The notes: generated from the letters alone by a model not told the origin. 64,000 nt of DNA from Psychromonas aquimarina ATCC BAA-1526 (GCF_000428725.1 NZ_KE386792.1:240234-304233), one strand, 5' to 3'; counted from the stretch's first letter, positions 1 to 9,784 are shown. Numbers and translations are program-made.

Positions 1-1
1 A

Positions 2-1519
2 TATGATGTCGTTCTTTGTGATTATAATATGCGTCACCATATTGATGGCGGGCTTATCTTCGATGAAGTCAAACAGCGTAAATTAATTCCTAGTGATGCT
101 GTTTTTATTTGTGTCACAGGTGACAATTCGGAAGCTGTTGTTACCCACTTTATTGAGCTTGAACTTGATGATTATTTGTTAAAACCGTTTCGCTTTTCGG
201 AATTCATTGGGCGGATAGAAAGAGTTGTCATTCGGAAAACAGAGTTATCTGGATTATTGCAGTCGGTTGAAAATAAAGATTATCAATCAGGACTCGATTT
301 CTGTGCCATTTATAGAGGGCTCTATCCAAATTACTCAGGTTATATTAATCGAATTAATGGCGACTGCTTACTGCGTTTGAAACGTCACAATGATGCTAGG
401 ATTTTTTATGAGCAGGCGTGTAAAAACACGGAACTTGCATGGCCGCAAATTGGTTTAGGCCAGGCTCTACAAGGGTTAGGAGAGCTTGATAAAGCAGAAA
501 GCATCTTCCAGAAAATATTAACCAAACACCCGAAACAACCTTTAGCCAGAAGAAGTTTAGCCCACTGCATGATGATGAGAAATGAAACGCCGCAAGCATT
601 GGCACAGTTCAATATTCTACATAAAGTTAACCCCGCGAACCCGCTTCGTGAGCTGATTATCGCGAATCTGTATGCAGTTCTTCAGGAGCATGAGAAAGCA
701 GCCTATGGATATCAGCGATTCATTGCTAAAGTGACCGGAACCAGTCGATATAGTAGTGGTATCACAGTCAATATTTCTATTTCTTTATTACTAGCAAGTC
801 TATACACCTATGATAATAAAGAACACGCCGATCTGGTTAATGAAGCCAGGCATAATATCTATGAACTCAATTCAGACATGGAAAAGGCGGCTGTTGAACC
901 TGATACTGAATTGAGTATATTAACAGGTTTTGGGATTCTGGCATGCCTGGAAGGCGATATTAAGAATTGCTTCATTGTTGCGAGTAAAATCGAGACTGAC
1001 AGCAGAGAAGTGACGGACTTTTACACCGTGCTGAATATGGCAAGACTGTATGGTTTCTGCGGTATGCCCGATTTATATGAGAAAGCCATGCTGCAGGCGA
1101 GAAAACTCTGCGGACAGACTGATGATGATGTACTGATGCTAAGCCTGGTTAAGTTGTTAGATAGTTGTCAGAAACAAATCAAACAACGTTTAAAAAACGG
1201 TAAAAAGTTGACCGCTACAGCATTAGTTCATCGTCAGAATAACCGTGCCAATCAGGCGGCAGAGGATGCCTACAAGGCCTTTACTATGGTGCCTTTCCAC
1301 TTTCAACCTTGCCTGCTGATTCTTGAACTAACCGCCTTATCAACACCAGCAATGTTAAGCCCTGCAGAAACAAGAGATATTCTTGAATCCTGCTACTGGG
1401 TCTATTGTAATGATAAGCGGCCAAGCTATGATGAAAAAAAACGGGCTAAAGAGTTATTTGATATGGCTATAGTAAGGGTTGGAAAGGTTGTACACAAAAA
1501 AATGGTAAGTACAGCTTGA
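2..1519 (+). CDS. Response regulator with C-terminal TPR-like repeats (5' end outside window)
   Basis: The reading frame is open to the window edge, so the first in-window ATG at 29 is not the real start. Codons from base 2 read YDVVLCDYNM, the beta-3 strand of a receiver domain with its phospho-acceptor Asp. It is followed by the conserved Thr (VTGD) and Lys (LLKPF) positions of the fold. The rest, about 400 residues, is helical with TPR-like pairs, for example around AWPQIGLGQALQGLGELDKAE. TPR receivers of this kind act through protein contacts rather than DNA binding. The N-terminal 40-50 residues and the promoter are missing. The output partner cannot be told from the sequence. Confidence 0.8.
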   Translation, partial: YDVVLCDYNMRHHIDGGLIFDEVKQRKLIPSDAVFICVTGDNSEAVVTHFIELELDDYLLKPFRFSEFIGRIERVVIRKTELSGLLQSVENKDYQSGLDFCAIYRGLYPNYSGYINRINGDCLLRLKRHNDARIFYEQACKNTELAWPQIGLGQALQGLGELDKAESIFQKILTKHPKQPLARRSLAHCMMMRNETPQALAQFNILHKVNPANPLRELIIANLYAVLQEHEKAAYGYQRFIAKVTGTSRYSSGITVNISISLLLASLYTYDNKEHADLVNEARHNIYELNSDMEKAAVEPDTELSILTGFGILACLEGDIKNCFIVASKIETDSREVTDFYTVLNMARLYGFCGMPDLYEKAMLQARKLCGQTDDDVLMLSLVKLLDSCQKQIKQRLKNGKKLTATALVHRQNNRANQAAEDAYKAFTMVPFHFQPCLLILELTALSTPAMLSPAETRDILESCYWVYCNDKRPSYDEKKRAKELFDMAIVRVGKVVHKKMVSTA

Positions 1520-2083
1520 ACCCTCCCCCCTCTTCCGGAGTTGAACTCAGTTTATTTTAATTCTTAACTGGAAAAGCTCCGACCTTCCAGGGTAGGTAGT
1601 ACACCTCGCTTTAAGCTCAACGCGCAGCACTGCTGTGCGCGGTTAAGCCTCTACAGTCTGCCAGTAAGAGCAGACGTTATTACGACTTTTGGGGAACCAA
1701 CACTGCGCAGTTTTATTCTGAGATCATGCTGACAATACAGCACCTTCAAATTGAATAGCTAAGACCCCCCTGCTACAGAAACCCAAGGTTTTATGCCCCG
1801 AACCGAGTTAGAAATGAATATTTATTTGCAAGGCAAAAGGCAGGACACGATCCGAATGGCACTGAGCTTTTCCACCTTTTAACAGCCCGATTAGCAACTG
1901 ACCATGCAGGCCTAATGGATGAGTGACATATTGCCTTCAAGCAGCTCAATCAATTCTTTTTGTGAGCAGTTACTTGAATAACTATCTACTCGGCAGCAAG
2001 TGCTAGATGCTATTAGGGTTGTACCTTACTATGAACTGTTATATTTTTGTTTTGCAATGAATTGCTTTGTTAAGGGTGAAAGG
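1520..2083. other. Long non-coding gap with two small hairpins
   Basis: No convincing gene was found in these 564 bases. Two GC-rich inverted repeats are visible: CGCGCA/TGCGCG arms at 1621-1641, and GTCTGC/GCAGAC arms at 1656-1675. Neither is followed by a T run, so they are not typical intrinsic terminators. They could belong to a leader, a small RNA or a decayed element. The last bases before 2084 hold the ribosome binding site of the lipoprotein gene. Confidence 0.4.
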
Positions 2084-3493
2084 ATGCTAAGAAGATTACC
2101 AATATGCATGTTGTTATTGCTGATATCAGCTTGCTCTAGTCAACAACAAGATCAGCAGATACAAAAAGCAGCTGAACCGGAACAAGTTGAATTACAGCCA
2201 GCTGAGCATTGGCAGTTATCCTATTTTGATGAGCCGGTATTTAACAGCAAAGTTGCCGTATTAGAAGCAGGTAACAAGCATAACCCGCCTGTCATTTTAA
2301 TTCACGGGCTTGGCCGGTTAGGTATGAAAGACTGGTTTAGTGTTATTCCTGCTCTTGAAAAAAACTACCACGTGATAGCCGTCGACCTGCCGGGTTTCGG
2401 CCTTTCTGCAGCTGCAGAGGGGCGCTTTCTGCCGACTAATTATGCCCGCGTAATTGCTGCGGTCAGCAGGCAGTACAGCAGTGAAAAGGCAATTATCATT
2501 GGTCACTCCATGGGCGGCGCGGTTGCTTTACGTTATAGCGAACTGTATGCAGAGTTAGTTAAACAGCTGATTTTGGTGGATGCCGCCGGACTATTAGAAA
2601 AATCAGCATTTATTAAACACATTGCAGCCTTTGAGTTTGATGATGATTTACCTGCGTTTGTACAGCAGCAGATTGAAGGGTTAAATGAATTCAGCTCATC
2701 AATGGTAGAAGCCGGTACCAAAAACACTTCAATAACTGACTTTTTACAAGATAATGATTATGCATGGGACTGGTTAGTGTCCGACTCAAGCAATATGAAT
2801 GCCGCGTTAAGTCTGGTTGAAGAAGACTTTAGTCAAGCGGTTAATCAGGTCGCTGTACCGGTTAATATTATTTGGGGTGATAAAGATAACGTCGCACCAC
2901 TTCGCACAGGTAAAGTGCTTAATAAGCAGATGAGCAATGCACATTTACAGGTGATTAACGGGGCTGGACATGTGCCGATGAAAAGCCATCATGCTGAATT
3001 TATGAGTACCTTAGAAACCGCACTCAACGAGCCGACCACAGATAAATATAGTCTAACAGGTACCGGGCAAAGCCAAGGTATTTTAACCTGTCGGGGGCAA
3101 AGTGATAAAACCTATTCCGGTCATTATGATGAAATTGTAGTGAAAGGCTGTGACAATATACGACTGATAAACATCAGTACAGATAGTCTGCTAATTAAAG
3201 GCTCTGTCGTGGATATTGAAAATCTAATTTTTGCCAATAAAGACAATCGGTTAGAGTTTAATGAATCGGTTGTCACCATCACCAATGCTGATATCTCCGG
3301 ACATAACACAATGTTAATCAACGGCAGCCGTTTGGATATGGCGGGCGTTTCTATTAAGGCGACAGGGGATGCGGTGATGATAGGCAATGGGTCACGAATC
3401 TCAGTGTCCCTCAGTGATATTAACAGCCCTAAATATAAAGGTGTGGTGCATGGGGCTTTTTATCTTAGAAATCAGCCGTTGATAGAACAATAA
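2084..3493 (+). CDS. Lipoprotein: alpha/beta hydrolase fused to beta-helix-like tail
   Basis: The frame is open from 2000, but the ATG at 2084 follows a purine-rich ribosome site (AAGGGTGAAAGG) and gives a clean lipoprotein signal: Arg-Arg, a hydrophobic core, and lipobox ISAC with Cys17. The next ~290 residues are a classical alpha/beta hydrolase, with oxyanion strand HGLGRLG, nucleophile elbow GHSMGG (Ser142), acid in WGDKDN and catalytic His in GAGHVP. From about residue 320 the fold changes to short beta-rich repeats full of Asn, Asp, Ile and Val, like a small right-handed beta-helix. The substrate is unknown; a membrane-anchored esterase or lipase acting in the periplasm is the simplest reading. 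The hydrolase half is secure and the helix reading is inference. Confidence 0.8.
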   Translation: MLRRLPICMLLLLISACSSQQQDQQIQKAAEPEQVELQPAEHWQLSYFDEPVFNSKVAVLEAGNKHNPPVILIHGLGRLGMKDWFSVIPALEKNYHVIAVDLPGFGLSAAAEGRFLPTNYARVIAAVSRQYSSEKAIIIGHSMGGAVALRYSELYAELVKQLILVDAAGLLEKSAFIKHIAAFEFDDDLPAFVQQQIEGLNEFSSSMVEAGTKNTSITDFLQDNDYAWDWLVSDSSNMNAALSLVEEDFSQAVNQVAVPVNIIWGDKDNVAPLRTGKVLNKQMSNAHLQVINGAGHVPMKSHHAEFMSTLETALNEPTTDKYSLTGTGQSQGILTCRGQSDKTYSGHYDEIVVKGCDNIRLINISTDSLLIKGSVVDIENLIFANKDNRLEFNESVVTITNADISGHNTMLINGSRLDMAGVSIKATGDAVMIGNGSRISVSLSDINSPKYKGVVHGAFYLRNQPLIEQ

Positions 3494-3582
3494 TATTGAT
3501 TTAAACAGGATGTTTACTGTTTAACGATTTAGTTAATGATTAAAAGGCGAGCTCCTGTCACCTCTGCCGGACTGAAAGAATC

Positions 3583-3614
3583 TGAGCCTCAGTTGTTAAG
3601 CTGCCTGAGGCTCA
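3583..3614. terminator. Bidirectional stem-loop between convergent genes
   Basis: A perfect 10-bp inverted repeat, TGAGCCTCAG and CTGAGGCTCA, is separated by 12 bases. It lies between the stops of the hydrolase (+) and agmatine deiminase (-) genes. The T tract is poor on both strands, so termination efficiency is uncertain. Confidence 0.5.
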
Positions 3615-3629
3615 ATGGTAATCAAACAC

Positions 3630-4721
3630 TTATACGGCAGGTATCTGTTGAGTAATACAATGAATATTGCCTCCTCCTAATAAAATTTCTCTCGCATCAA
3701 CGCCGCTGAGCTGATACCCAGGATAAAGTTTCGCCAATATTGTTTCCGCCTGCTGATCCGTTTTTTCATCCAGAAGAGGAAAAATAATGTGATTATTGGA
3801 AATAAGATAATTAGCATATGAGCCGGCTAAACGTTCACCTGATTCTCTTACCATGCCGTCACAAATATCAACACCGCGCGCCTCTTCTTCAGTGATATAA
3901 AGAGGACCGGGCATCGGAAGTTTATGAACTATAATCTGCCGCCCCTTAGCATCTGTTTCAGCGGTTAAAATATCCCGTGCTTTTCTTGATATCGCATATT
4001 GAGGGTCACTTACATCATCACACCAGGTCAGCACAACTTCACCCGGTGCAACAATATGCATTAAATTATCGACATGCCCGTTGGTTTCATCATTGTATAA
4101 ACCTTGAGGCAGCCATATGACCTTTTCGATGGAAAGGTACTGCTTTAATACCTGCTCAATCTCATCTTTTGACAGCTCTGGATTCCTACTTGGATGCAGC
4201 AGACACTCTTCGGTAGTATATAATGTTCCTTCACCGTCAACATGGATTGAGCCGCCTTCTAATATAATAGGCGCGCGATAACTGTCATCGGTTAACACTT
4301 CACACACTTTCTGCGCGACTGCATCATCCTTATCCCAGGGGAAGTACAGCCCGTCAACGAGACCTCCCCAGGCATTAAATTCCCAGTCAACACCGCGGCG
4401 AATACCTTTGTTATTAACAACATAAGAAGGTCCAATATCCCGCATCCAGGAATCATCGGTACTCATTTCAATAAGCTGAATATCTTCAGGCAGTTGTGCA
4501 CGTGCATTTTCATACTGCCCGGAGCCCACGACCATGGTTACCTTGGTGTTTTTTGAAATCGCTTTGGCCACATTAATAAATACATTCTGAGCTGGTTTTC
4601 CACCGTATCTCCAGTTATCTGCCCGCTCAGGCCAGGCCATCCAGATTCCTGCATGAGGCTCATGCTCTGCCGGCATTCTAAAACCATCGTCCAGCGGCGT
4701 ACTTTTTAGTTGTATACTCAT
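3630..4721 (-). CDS. aguA: Agmatine deiminase
   Basis: Hydrolyses agmatine to N-carbamoylputrescine and ammonia in the cytoplasm. The 363 residues match the family's usual length. Family hallmarks are visible: the substrate-binding WMRDIGPS segment, [11 protein letters not shown], the NGHVDN catalytic His region, and the C-terminal GGGNIHC with the nucleophilic Cys at about residue 357. It is the second gene of a two-gene minus-strand operon, 32 bases after the permease, and faces the carbamate kinase and putrescine carbamoyltransferase genes that complete the pathway. A peptidyl-arginine-deiminase family label would be the generic alternative; the neighbours make agmatine the likely substrate. 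Confidence 0.93.
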   Translation of the reverse strand: MSIQLKSTPLDDGFRMPAEHEPHAGIWMAWPERADNWRYGGKPAQNVFINVAKAISKNTKVTMVVGSGQYENARAQLPEDIQLIEMSTDDSWMRDIGPSYVVNNKGIRRGVDWEFNAWGGLVDGLYFPWDKDDAVAQKVCEVLTDDSYRAPIILEGGSIHVDGEGTLYTTEECLLHPSRNPELSKDEIEQVLKQYLSIEKVIWLPQGLYNDETNGHVDNLMHIVAPGEVVLTWCDDVSDPQYAISRKARDILTAETDAKGRQIIVHKLPMPGPLYITEEEARGVDICDGMVRESGERLAGSYANYLISNNHIIFPLLDEKTDQQAETILAKLYPGYQLSGVDAREILLGGGNIHCITQQIPAV

Positions 4722-4753
4722 TTTTTCATCCTCCGAATATTTAAGCGCTGTAT

Positions 4754-6157
4754 TTAATTCATTTGCGGCTGCAGTGCTAAGCGTTTTCTATTGCTTGCCT
4801 GAACTAACAAATACTCCCCGACAGCAACAGTAAGGATCACACCAATAAATACCGGAGCACTGTAGGTCCAGTCGACAGATAGAGAGAGCAGATCCGGGAA
4901 AATAAACAATATGACAGCTTGAACAATAACCAGGAAACAGACAACAGATAACACCCACTGCGTTTTCAGCCCGCCGGGAACTCGGAATGGTCGTTCATGA
5001 TCTTTATCAGCAATTCTCAGTTTTAAGTATGACGGAAACATAAATAGATAAGGCAGAAGAAAAATACAGCTGGAGAAGGCAAAAACAGACCAGAACAGTT
5101 CATCACTGTTTTGCGCGAACACAGCGTAAGCAAGAATAACAACCGTAGACACCATGCCGGTGATATTATTTGCTCCAACAGGCGTGTTGTGTTTTTCTGA
5201 CATTTTACCAACAACAGCAGGCAGTTCACCTTCACTAGCGGCTTCAGCGGCGGCTCGGCTCGCTCCCATGGTCCAGGTAACCATATTGCCGATGAAACTC
5301 AGCAGCGCCATTATGCCGATAACAGACACCATAAACTGACCGGCCGCACCGTTTCCAAATAAGATTTTCAGGGTATCTGTGATACCTGCCACTAATCCAA
5401 TATTTTCAACCGGCATCGCCATCAGGATGCCGATGGTCCCGAACAGGTATAAAAATGCGGTAATACCCGCTGCTAAAAAGATCGCTTTAGGCATATCACG
5501 AACATCTTTCATCTCTTTAGTCATAGTTGCCGCCAGTTCAAAACCCATCAAGTTAAAAACCAGAGCAGGCAGAAAAGCAGCCCCCGTATCTAACGACGGC
5601 AGCATAGCAGAAAAGCTGAATTCATTAGCAACACCATGTTTTACAGCGTAAAAGAACCCGCCAAAGCCCAGTACTGAAATAATGATAACTTTAAGAACAG
5701 CGCCGACATGCGTAACCCAGACGCCGATATCGACTGAGATATTACATAACCAGACAGTCAGCCAGGTTAACAGGATGCAGATGGCAATCTGCCAGGCAAT
5801 AGACAGGTCCGGCATAAACAGCTCTGCGAACATCCCGGCAAACATAATGTACACAGCAGGCATCCATAAACCAACGTTTATCCAGTAAAACCATGTGGTT
5901 CTGACGGCCCACTTATAACCAAAAGCCTGCTTAACCCAGTCATAAATACCGCCGTCTCCAGGATAGCTTGTACTTAATTCAGAAGTGATTAGTCCATAGG
6001 GGATCACAAAAACCACAAAAGTTAACAGCCACCAGCCAACGGCACTTACACCAATTGATGCTGAAGCGGTAAGTGTATCTACCACTATGACAGCACAGAG
6101 ACTAAATAAAGCGAGGCTGGTAACGCCCATCTTTCCTGTTGATGTTTTAGCGTTCAT
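4754..6157 (-). CDS. aguD: APC-family permease, probable agmatine/putrescine exchanger
   Basis: A 467-residue membrane protein with about 12 hydrophobic segments and the amino acid-polyamine-organocation pattern, including the [15 protein letters not shown] loop after TM2 and a short cytoplasmic N-terminus. It is the first gene of the operon with agmatine deiminase. In characterised agmatine deiminase clusters the permease exchanges external agmatine for internal putrescine, which makes the pathway energy-yielding without transport cost. Substrate assignment rests on this neighbourhood; the family also includes glutamate/GABA exchangers. The divergent promoter region at 6158-6421 holds an FNR-type box. 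Confidence 0.75.
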   Translation of the reverse strand: MNAKTSTGKMGVTSLALFSLCAVIVVDTLTASASIGVSAVGWWLLTFVVFVIPYGLITSELSTSYPGDGGIYDWVKQAFGYKWAVRTTWFYWINVGLWMPAVYIMFAGMFAELFMPDLSIAWQIAICILLTWLTVWLCNISVDIGVWVTHVGAVLKVIIISVLGFGGFFYAVKHGVANEFSFSAMLPSLDTGAAFLPALVFNLMGFELAATMTKEMKDVRDMPKAIFLAAGITAFLYLFGTIGILMAMPVENIGLVAGITDTLKILFGNGAAGQFMVSVIGIMALLSFIGNMVTWTMGASRAAAEAASEGELPAVVGKMSEKHNTPVGANNITGMVSTVVILAYAVFAQNSDELFWSVFAFSSCIFLLPYLFMFPSYLKLRIADKDHERPFRVPGGLKTQWVLSVVCFLVIVQAVILFIFPDLLSLSVDWTYSAPVFIGVILTVAVGEYLLVQASNRKRLALQPQMN

Positions 6158-6335
6158 ATCTTGTTCTCCAAATAGAGTAAGGTTGACTGCATTCTAAAAT
6201 TCTTACTTTATTTAAGCCTATTTAACCGCAGCTATTTGTTATCAGAATCACTTATCGACATTTACTGAAGATAAACAAGAGAAACCGTGAGCAGCTATTC
6301 GAAACTCCCGCCTTTTTACTAACCAAGAGAGAAAA

Positions 6336-6349
6336 TTGATTCTAATCAA
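6336..6349. promoter_or_regulatory. FNR-type box in the divergent agu promoter
   Basis: TTGATTCTAATCAA is an exact TTGAT-N4-ATCAA palindrome, the FNR consensus. It lies between the divergent permease and carbamate kinase genes, 73 bases before the kinase start. Anaerobic induction of an ATP-yielding agmatine pathway would make physiological sense. The same symmetry could instead be read by the neighbouring TetR-family regulator. Confidence 0.55.
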
Positions 6350-6421
6350 TTAACTAACAGGGCAATCAAGGCTAATTTATAAACACACCCAAGATGGTGG
6401 TTTAAATAAACGGAGTGAAAA

Positions 6422-7333
6422 ATGAACAGTAAACCGATATTAGTTGTTGCCGTTGGCGGCAATGCTCTTCTTAAAAGAGGAGAAGAGATGAGCTGTGCTA
6501 ATCAGATAAAAAATATTGCGAAAACGACCAGCGCCTTAGCAAAATTAAATGAAAAGTACCGACTGGTTATTGTACATGGTAACGGACCGCAGGTCGGTTT
6601 ACTGGCACTGCAGAACTTAAAGTCTGCAGAAGCGCCTCCCTACCCTCTTGATGTATTAGGGGCAGAAACACAGGGAATGATTGGTTATCTGATGGAACAG
6701 GGGCTGCAGAGAGTGTTACCCAATACTCATATCAGTACTGTTTTGACTCAAATTGAAGTGGATGTAAACGATCCGGCCTTCAAAAACCCGAGTAAATTTA
6801 TCGGCCCTGTTTATGAGAAAAGCGAGGCATTAAACAATGCTGAAAAATTTTCCTGGGATATTAAACCTGACGGCGAACACTGGCGAAGAGTTGTTGCATC
6901 ACCAATGCCCCAAAAGATTGTGCAGCTGGATGCCATTAATGCCCTGCTGAATGCCGGACATATCGTGATCTGCTGTGGCGGTGGCGGCTCTCCTGTTATC
7001 AGAAAAGAAAATGAAATTGTAGGTGTTGAAGCTGTAATTGATAAAGATCTTGCGGCTTCCGTTTTAGCCAAACAGTTAAATGCTAAAGATTTCCTGATTT
7101 TAACTGACGGTGAAAATGTCTGTTTAGACTGGGGGACGCCTGATGAACAGCCTCTCTTTGATATCCGGGTTGCTGAAATGGGGAAATATACATTTCCACC
7201 AGGCTCCATGGGACCGAAAGTTGATGCCTGTTGTGATTTTGTACAGGAAACTCAGGGCAGCGGTCATATCGGATCATTACATAGAGCATTTGAAATAATG
7301 AGTAATGAATCTGGTACACATATTCTCTTTTAA
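6422..7333 (+). CDS. arcC: Carbamate kinase
   Basis: Transfers phosphate from carbamoyl phosphate to ADP, giving ATP, ammonia and CO2. This is the last step of the agmatine deiminase pathway and also of the arginine deiminase pathway. The 303 residues carry the N-terminal nucleotide loop VAVGGNALL, the carbamoyl-phosphate loop HGNGPQVG, and the CCGGGGSPV segment. A GGAG ribosome site lies 6 bases before the ATG. No arginine deiminase is present in the window and agmatine deiminase is adjacent, so a role with agmatine (aguC type) is likely. It is divergent from aguD. Confidence 0.93.
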   Translation: MNSKPILVVAVGGNALLKRGEEMSCANQIKNIAKTTSALAKLNEKYRLVIVHGNGPQVGLLALQNLKSAEAPPYPLDVLGAETQGMIGYLMEQGLQRVLPNTHISTVLTQIEVDVNDPAFKNPSKFIGPVYEKSEALNNAEKFSWDIKPDGEHWRRVVASPMPQKIVQLDAINALLNAGHIVICCGGGGSPVIRKENEIVGVEAVIDKDLAASVLAKQLNAKDFLILTDGENVCLDWGTPDEQPLFDIRVAEMGKYTFPPGSMGPKVDACCDFVQETQGSGHIGSLHRAFEIMSNESGTHILF

Positions 7334-7429
7334 TTAACCATTGATAGTAGAAGTTGAGCTGCTTATTCAGAATCAGATGGTTTGATGATATATGGTGTGC
7401 ATTGTTTTTTATTTCAGTGAGATTCAACA

Positions 7430-8080
7430 ATGAGAAAAGAAAGTACTGAAGAAAAGCTGCTGCGTATACATAAAGCAGCAGAAAAATTAGTCTCGCAGCG
7501 CAGCCTGATTAATATCTCAATGTATGACGTTGCCAAAGAAGCATCAATCGCAACATCAACGATATACCACCATTACCATGACATGGAAGCATTAGTATAT
7601 AAATTACTGGAGAATGTTTTCCAGGATTTTGAAAGAGTATTAAAGACTGCCGTTGTGCCGGAAAAAGTCAATCACTGGAAAGATATTAACCGGATGATTG
7701 AAGAGGGGTTTGTTAGTTATTATTTAGAAAACCCTCTCGCTCAGAAAATATTATTAGGTCAGCATATTTATGACTCGGTGCGTCATGCAGATGCTGATAA
7801 TGATTTGATTCTTGCGGTGAAAGTTGAACAGATCTACAGAGAGTATTTTGTTCTTCCGCAGCTGCCTGAGGATGTAAATATATTCGCTATTGCCCTTCAG
7901 GTTGCGGATAAAGTTTACTCTATGAATTACTGCGAATCAGGCAGTATTCCAAAAGAGATGGCACGGGAAGCCGTTATTCTAACAGAGTCATATCTAGGGG
8001 TTTATCTCCCTAACGTTCTGCCTAAAGTGAATAGGATTAATCTACCTCAAGATGCAAAACTCAGCCAGCCTCTGAATTAA
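7430..8080 (+). CDS. TetR-family regulator, candidate agu regulator
   Basis: The N-terminal ~60 residues form a TetR helix-turn-helix (MYDVAKEASIATSTIYHHY, with the conserved Tyr-His-His after the recognition helix). The remaining ~150 residues are a variable helical ligand domain. It lies between carbamate kinase and putrescine carbamoyltransferase on the same strand, which suggests control of this pathway by a polyamine ligand. Characterised agu regulators in other bacteria are of TetR (AguR of Pseudomonas) or LuxR type, so the family fits. Its operator was not identified with confidence. Confidence 0.8.
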   Translation: MRKESTEEKLLRIHKAAEKLVSQRSLINISMYDVAKEASIATSTIYHHYHDMEALVYKLLENVFQDFERVLKTAVVPEKVNHWKDINRMIEEGFVSYYLENPLAQKILLGQHIYDSVRHADADNDLILAVKVEQIYREYFVLPQLPEDVNIFAIALQVADKVYSMNYCESGSIPKEMAREAVILTESYLGVYLPNVLPKVNRINLPQDAKLSQPLN

Positions 8081-8278
8081 CATCTTGAAGTAGAATGGGT
8101 ATATATCCTGTTTGCGTTTTTAAATTGTGAATTTAATGGTTGGAATCCGCTATCGAAACAGCAGTAAAAGCTGGTTCGCTAGTTAATTCTGATAATTTTT
8201 AAATCTATTGTTCGATATTTATCGCATCAATAATTTCCAATAAATATTCGTCTTTTAATCAGCATATAGGAACATATT

Positions 8279-9325
8279 ATGAAACTACCTTCATCAAGTG
8301 CAACCGAGCTTAATAAACAAGATCTAAGACATTTTTTAAAAACTCAAGATTTCACAAAAAAAGAGTTAAGCGATATTTTAAAGTTAATGGCCATGCTTAA
8401 ACAGGCTCGTAAAGATAATGCGGTTCCGCAGTTATTTAAAGGTAAGTCAGTCGCGATGATTTTTGAACAGCCGTCGACCCGTACCCGCGTCTCTTTTGAA
8501 ACGGCAGCCACGCTGTTAGGAGGACATGCACTGTTTTTATCCCCGAAAGATATTCATTTAGGAGCTAAAGAATCTTTAGAGGATACTGCCAGAGTATTGT
8601 CCAGAATGGTCGATATTATTATGGCTCGTGTTGATGACCATAGTACCGTTGCCGGCTTAGCCCAATATGCCAGTGTTCCTGTCGTTAATGGTTTATGTGA
8701 CTGGCTGCACCCGACACAAATTATGGCGGATCTGTTTACCATGCAGGAACACCTGCCTGAGAATAAAAAACTCAGTGATTTGACCGTCGCTTTTGTTGGA
8801 GATGCAACCAATGTCACCTCCTCATTAATGTTTGCATGTACTAAATTCGGCATGACCTTTAAACATATCTGCCCGGATCGCTTTAAAGCACCGCAGGAGT
8901 GGATTAATATTGCGTTAGAAAACTGCGAATATTCTGGCGGAGAGCTTGTTATCACTGATGATACGGCACAAGTTGAGGGCTGTGATATTGTGGTTGCCGA
9001 CAGTTTCTACTGGTTTGGTCAAGAGGATGAAAAAGAGATCCGCCTTTCAACGTTCATTCCAGATTATGTTGTCAGCGAAGATTTGATGGCCAAGGCAGGT
9101 GCTGATGCCATGTTTATGCATTGTTTACCGGCAAATGATCAGCGGGAATGCAGCCGCGAAGTAATGGAGTCTGCTAACTCAATTATCTTTGATGAAGCTG
9201 AAAATCGTCTCACAGCTCAGATGGCGATATTGGCATACTTCACTTACAAACATAATACTGTGCCCTCAGCAGAAACTGTCGCGGCTCATAAAAACAAAAT
9301 TGAAGGCTTTTTAAACAGTTTGTAA
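8279..9325 (+). CDS. ptcA: Putrescine carbamoyltransferase
   Basis: Splits N-carbamoylputrescine with phosphate into putrescine and carbamoyl phosphate, feeding the carbamate kinase. The 348 residues show the transcarbamylase signatures STRTR (carbamoyl-phosphate site), DWLHPTQ and MHCLPA. The ornithine-binding SMG loop of ornithine carbamoyltransferase is absent; the equivalent position reads DSFYWFGQE, closer to the Tyr-rich loop of putrescine enzymes. The tail after the core (ENRLTAQMAILAYFTY, then a final helix) also matches the C-terminal helix typical of that group. An AGGA ribosome site precedes the ATG by 8 bases. Annotation as ornithine carbamoyltransferase is the main alternative, but context disfavours it. 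Confidence 0.85.
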   Translation: MKLPSSSATELNKQDLRHFLKTQDFTKKELSDILKLMAMLKQARKDNAVPQLFKGKSVAMIFEQPSTRTRVSFETAATLLGGHALFLSPKDIHLGAKESLEDTARVLSRMVDIIMARVDDHSTVAGLAQYASVPVVNGLCDWLHPTQIMADLFTMQEHLPENKKLSDLTVAFVGDATNVTSSLMFACTKFGMTFKHICPDRFKAPQEWINIALENCEYSGGELVITDDTAQVEGCDIVVADSFYWFGQEDEKEIRLSTFIPDYVVSEDLMAKAGADAMFMHCLPANDQRECSREVMESANSIIFDEAENRLTAQMAILAYFTYKHNTVPSAETVAAHKNKIEGFLNSL

Positions 9326-9339
9326 GAGAACAGTTAATA

Positions 9340-9362
9340 ATAGCCGTCTTAATGACGGCTAT
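9340..9362. terminator. Stem-loop after ptcA
   Basis: ATAGCCGTC and GACGGCTAT form a perfect 9-bp stem with a 5-base loop, 15 bases past the ptcA stop. The plus-strand T tract is weak; the minus strand is richer in T after the stem, so it may also serve the convergent YbjQ-family gene. Confidence 0.55.
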
Positions 9363-9466
9363 ACAGCATTTCCCTCTAACACAGAATAAACCCGCTTTAA
9401 TCTTTGTGCCCGGCTCAGCAGTTACTTTTCTAATTTATAGCGCGCTAATTGATGCCGAACGCCCTG

Positions 9467-9784
9467 TTATGTTCGAAGCTTTACAGCTGTACCATACGCT
9501 AACAATTCTGAAGAGCCATCCATAATTGTACTTGTTGTAAAGCGAATCCCAACAACTGCGTCAGCCCCCAGCATCCTGGCTTCTTCAACTAACCGCTGAA
9601 CTGCAGTATTTCGAGCTTCCGTCAGCATTTCGGTATAACCACGAAGTTCACCACCAACAATGCCTTTTAAACCAGCCATAATGTCACGGCCAATATGTTT
9701 TGACTGCACCACACTGCCCGTTACAACTCCAACTGCCGCTTTAATTTCCTTTCCAGGAACTGTTTCCATTGTTGTCATAATCAT
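9467..9784 (-). CDS. YbjQ/DUF74-family protein
   Basis: The frame extends upstream, but the ATG at 9784 is chosen because an AGGAG ribosome site lies 8 bases before it and the product then has 105 residues, the usual length of this family. Typical features are the N-terminal PGKE turn, the GxVxGSVVxSKHIGRD segment, RNTAVQRLVEEA, and the glycine-rich LGADAVVGIRF strand. Members form pentameric rings and are labelled putative heavy-metal-binding from structure alone; no reaction is established. It is 214 bases downstream of the HD-GYP gene on the same strand and probably transcribed separately. Confidence 0.85.
   Translation of the reverse strand: MIMTTMETVPGKEIKAAVGVVTGSVVQSKHIGRDIMAGLKGIVGGELRGYTEMLTEARNTAVQRLVEEARMLGADAVVGIRFTTSTIMDGSSELLAYGTAVKLRT

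Noticed and set aside
1621-1675. tRNA or small structured RNA from the two GC-rich hairpins
   Set aside because: No cloverleaf, T-arm motif or CCA end, and no T run; only isolated hairpins.
8279-9325. Annotation as ornithine carbamoyltransferase (argF)
   Set aside because: The ornithine-binding SMG loop is missing, the end carries an extra helix, and the gene sits with agmatine deiminase and carbamate kinase.
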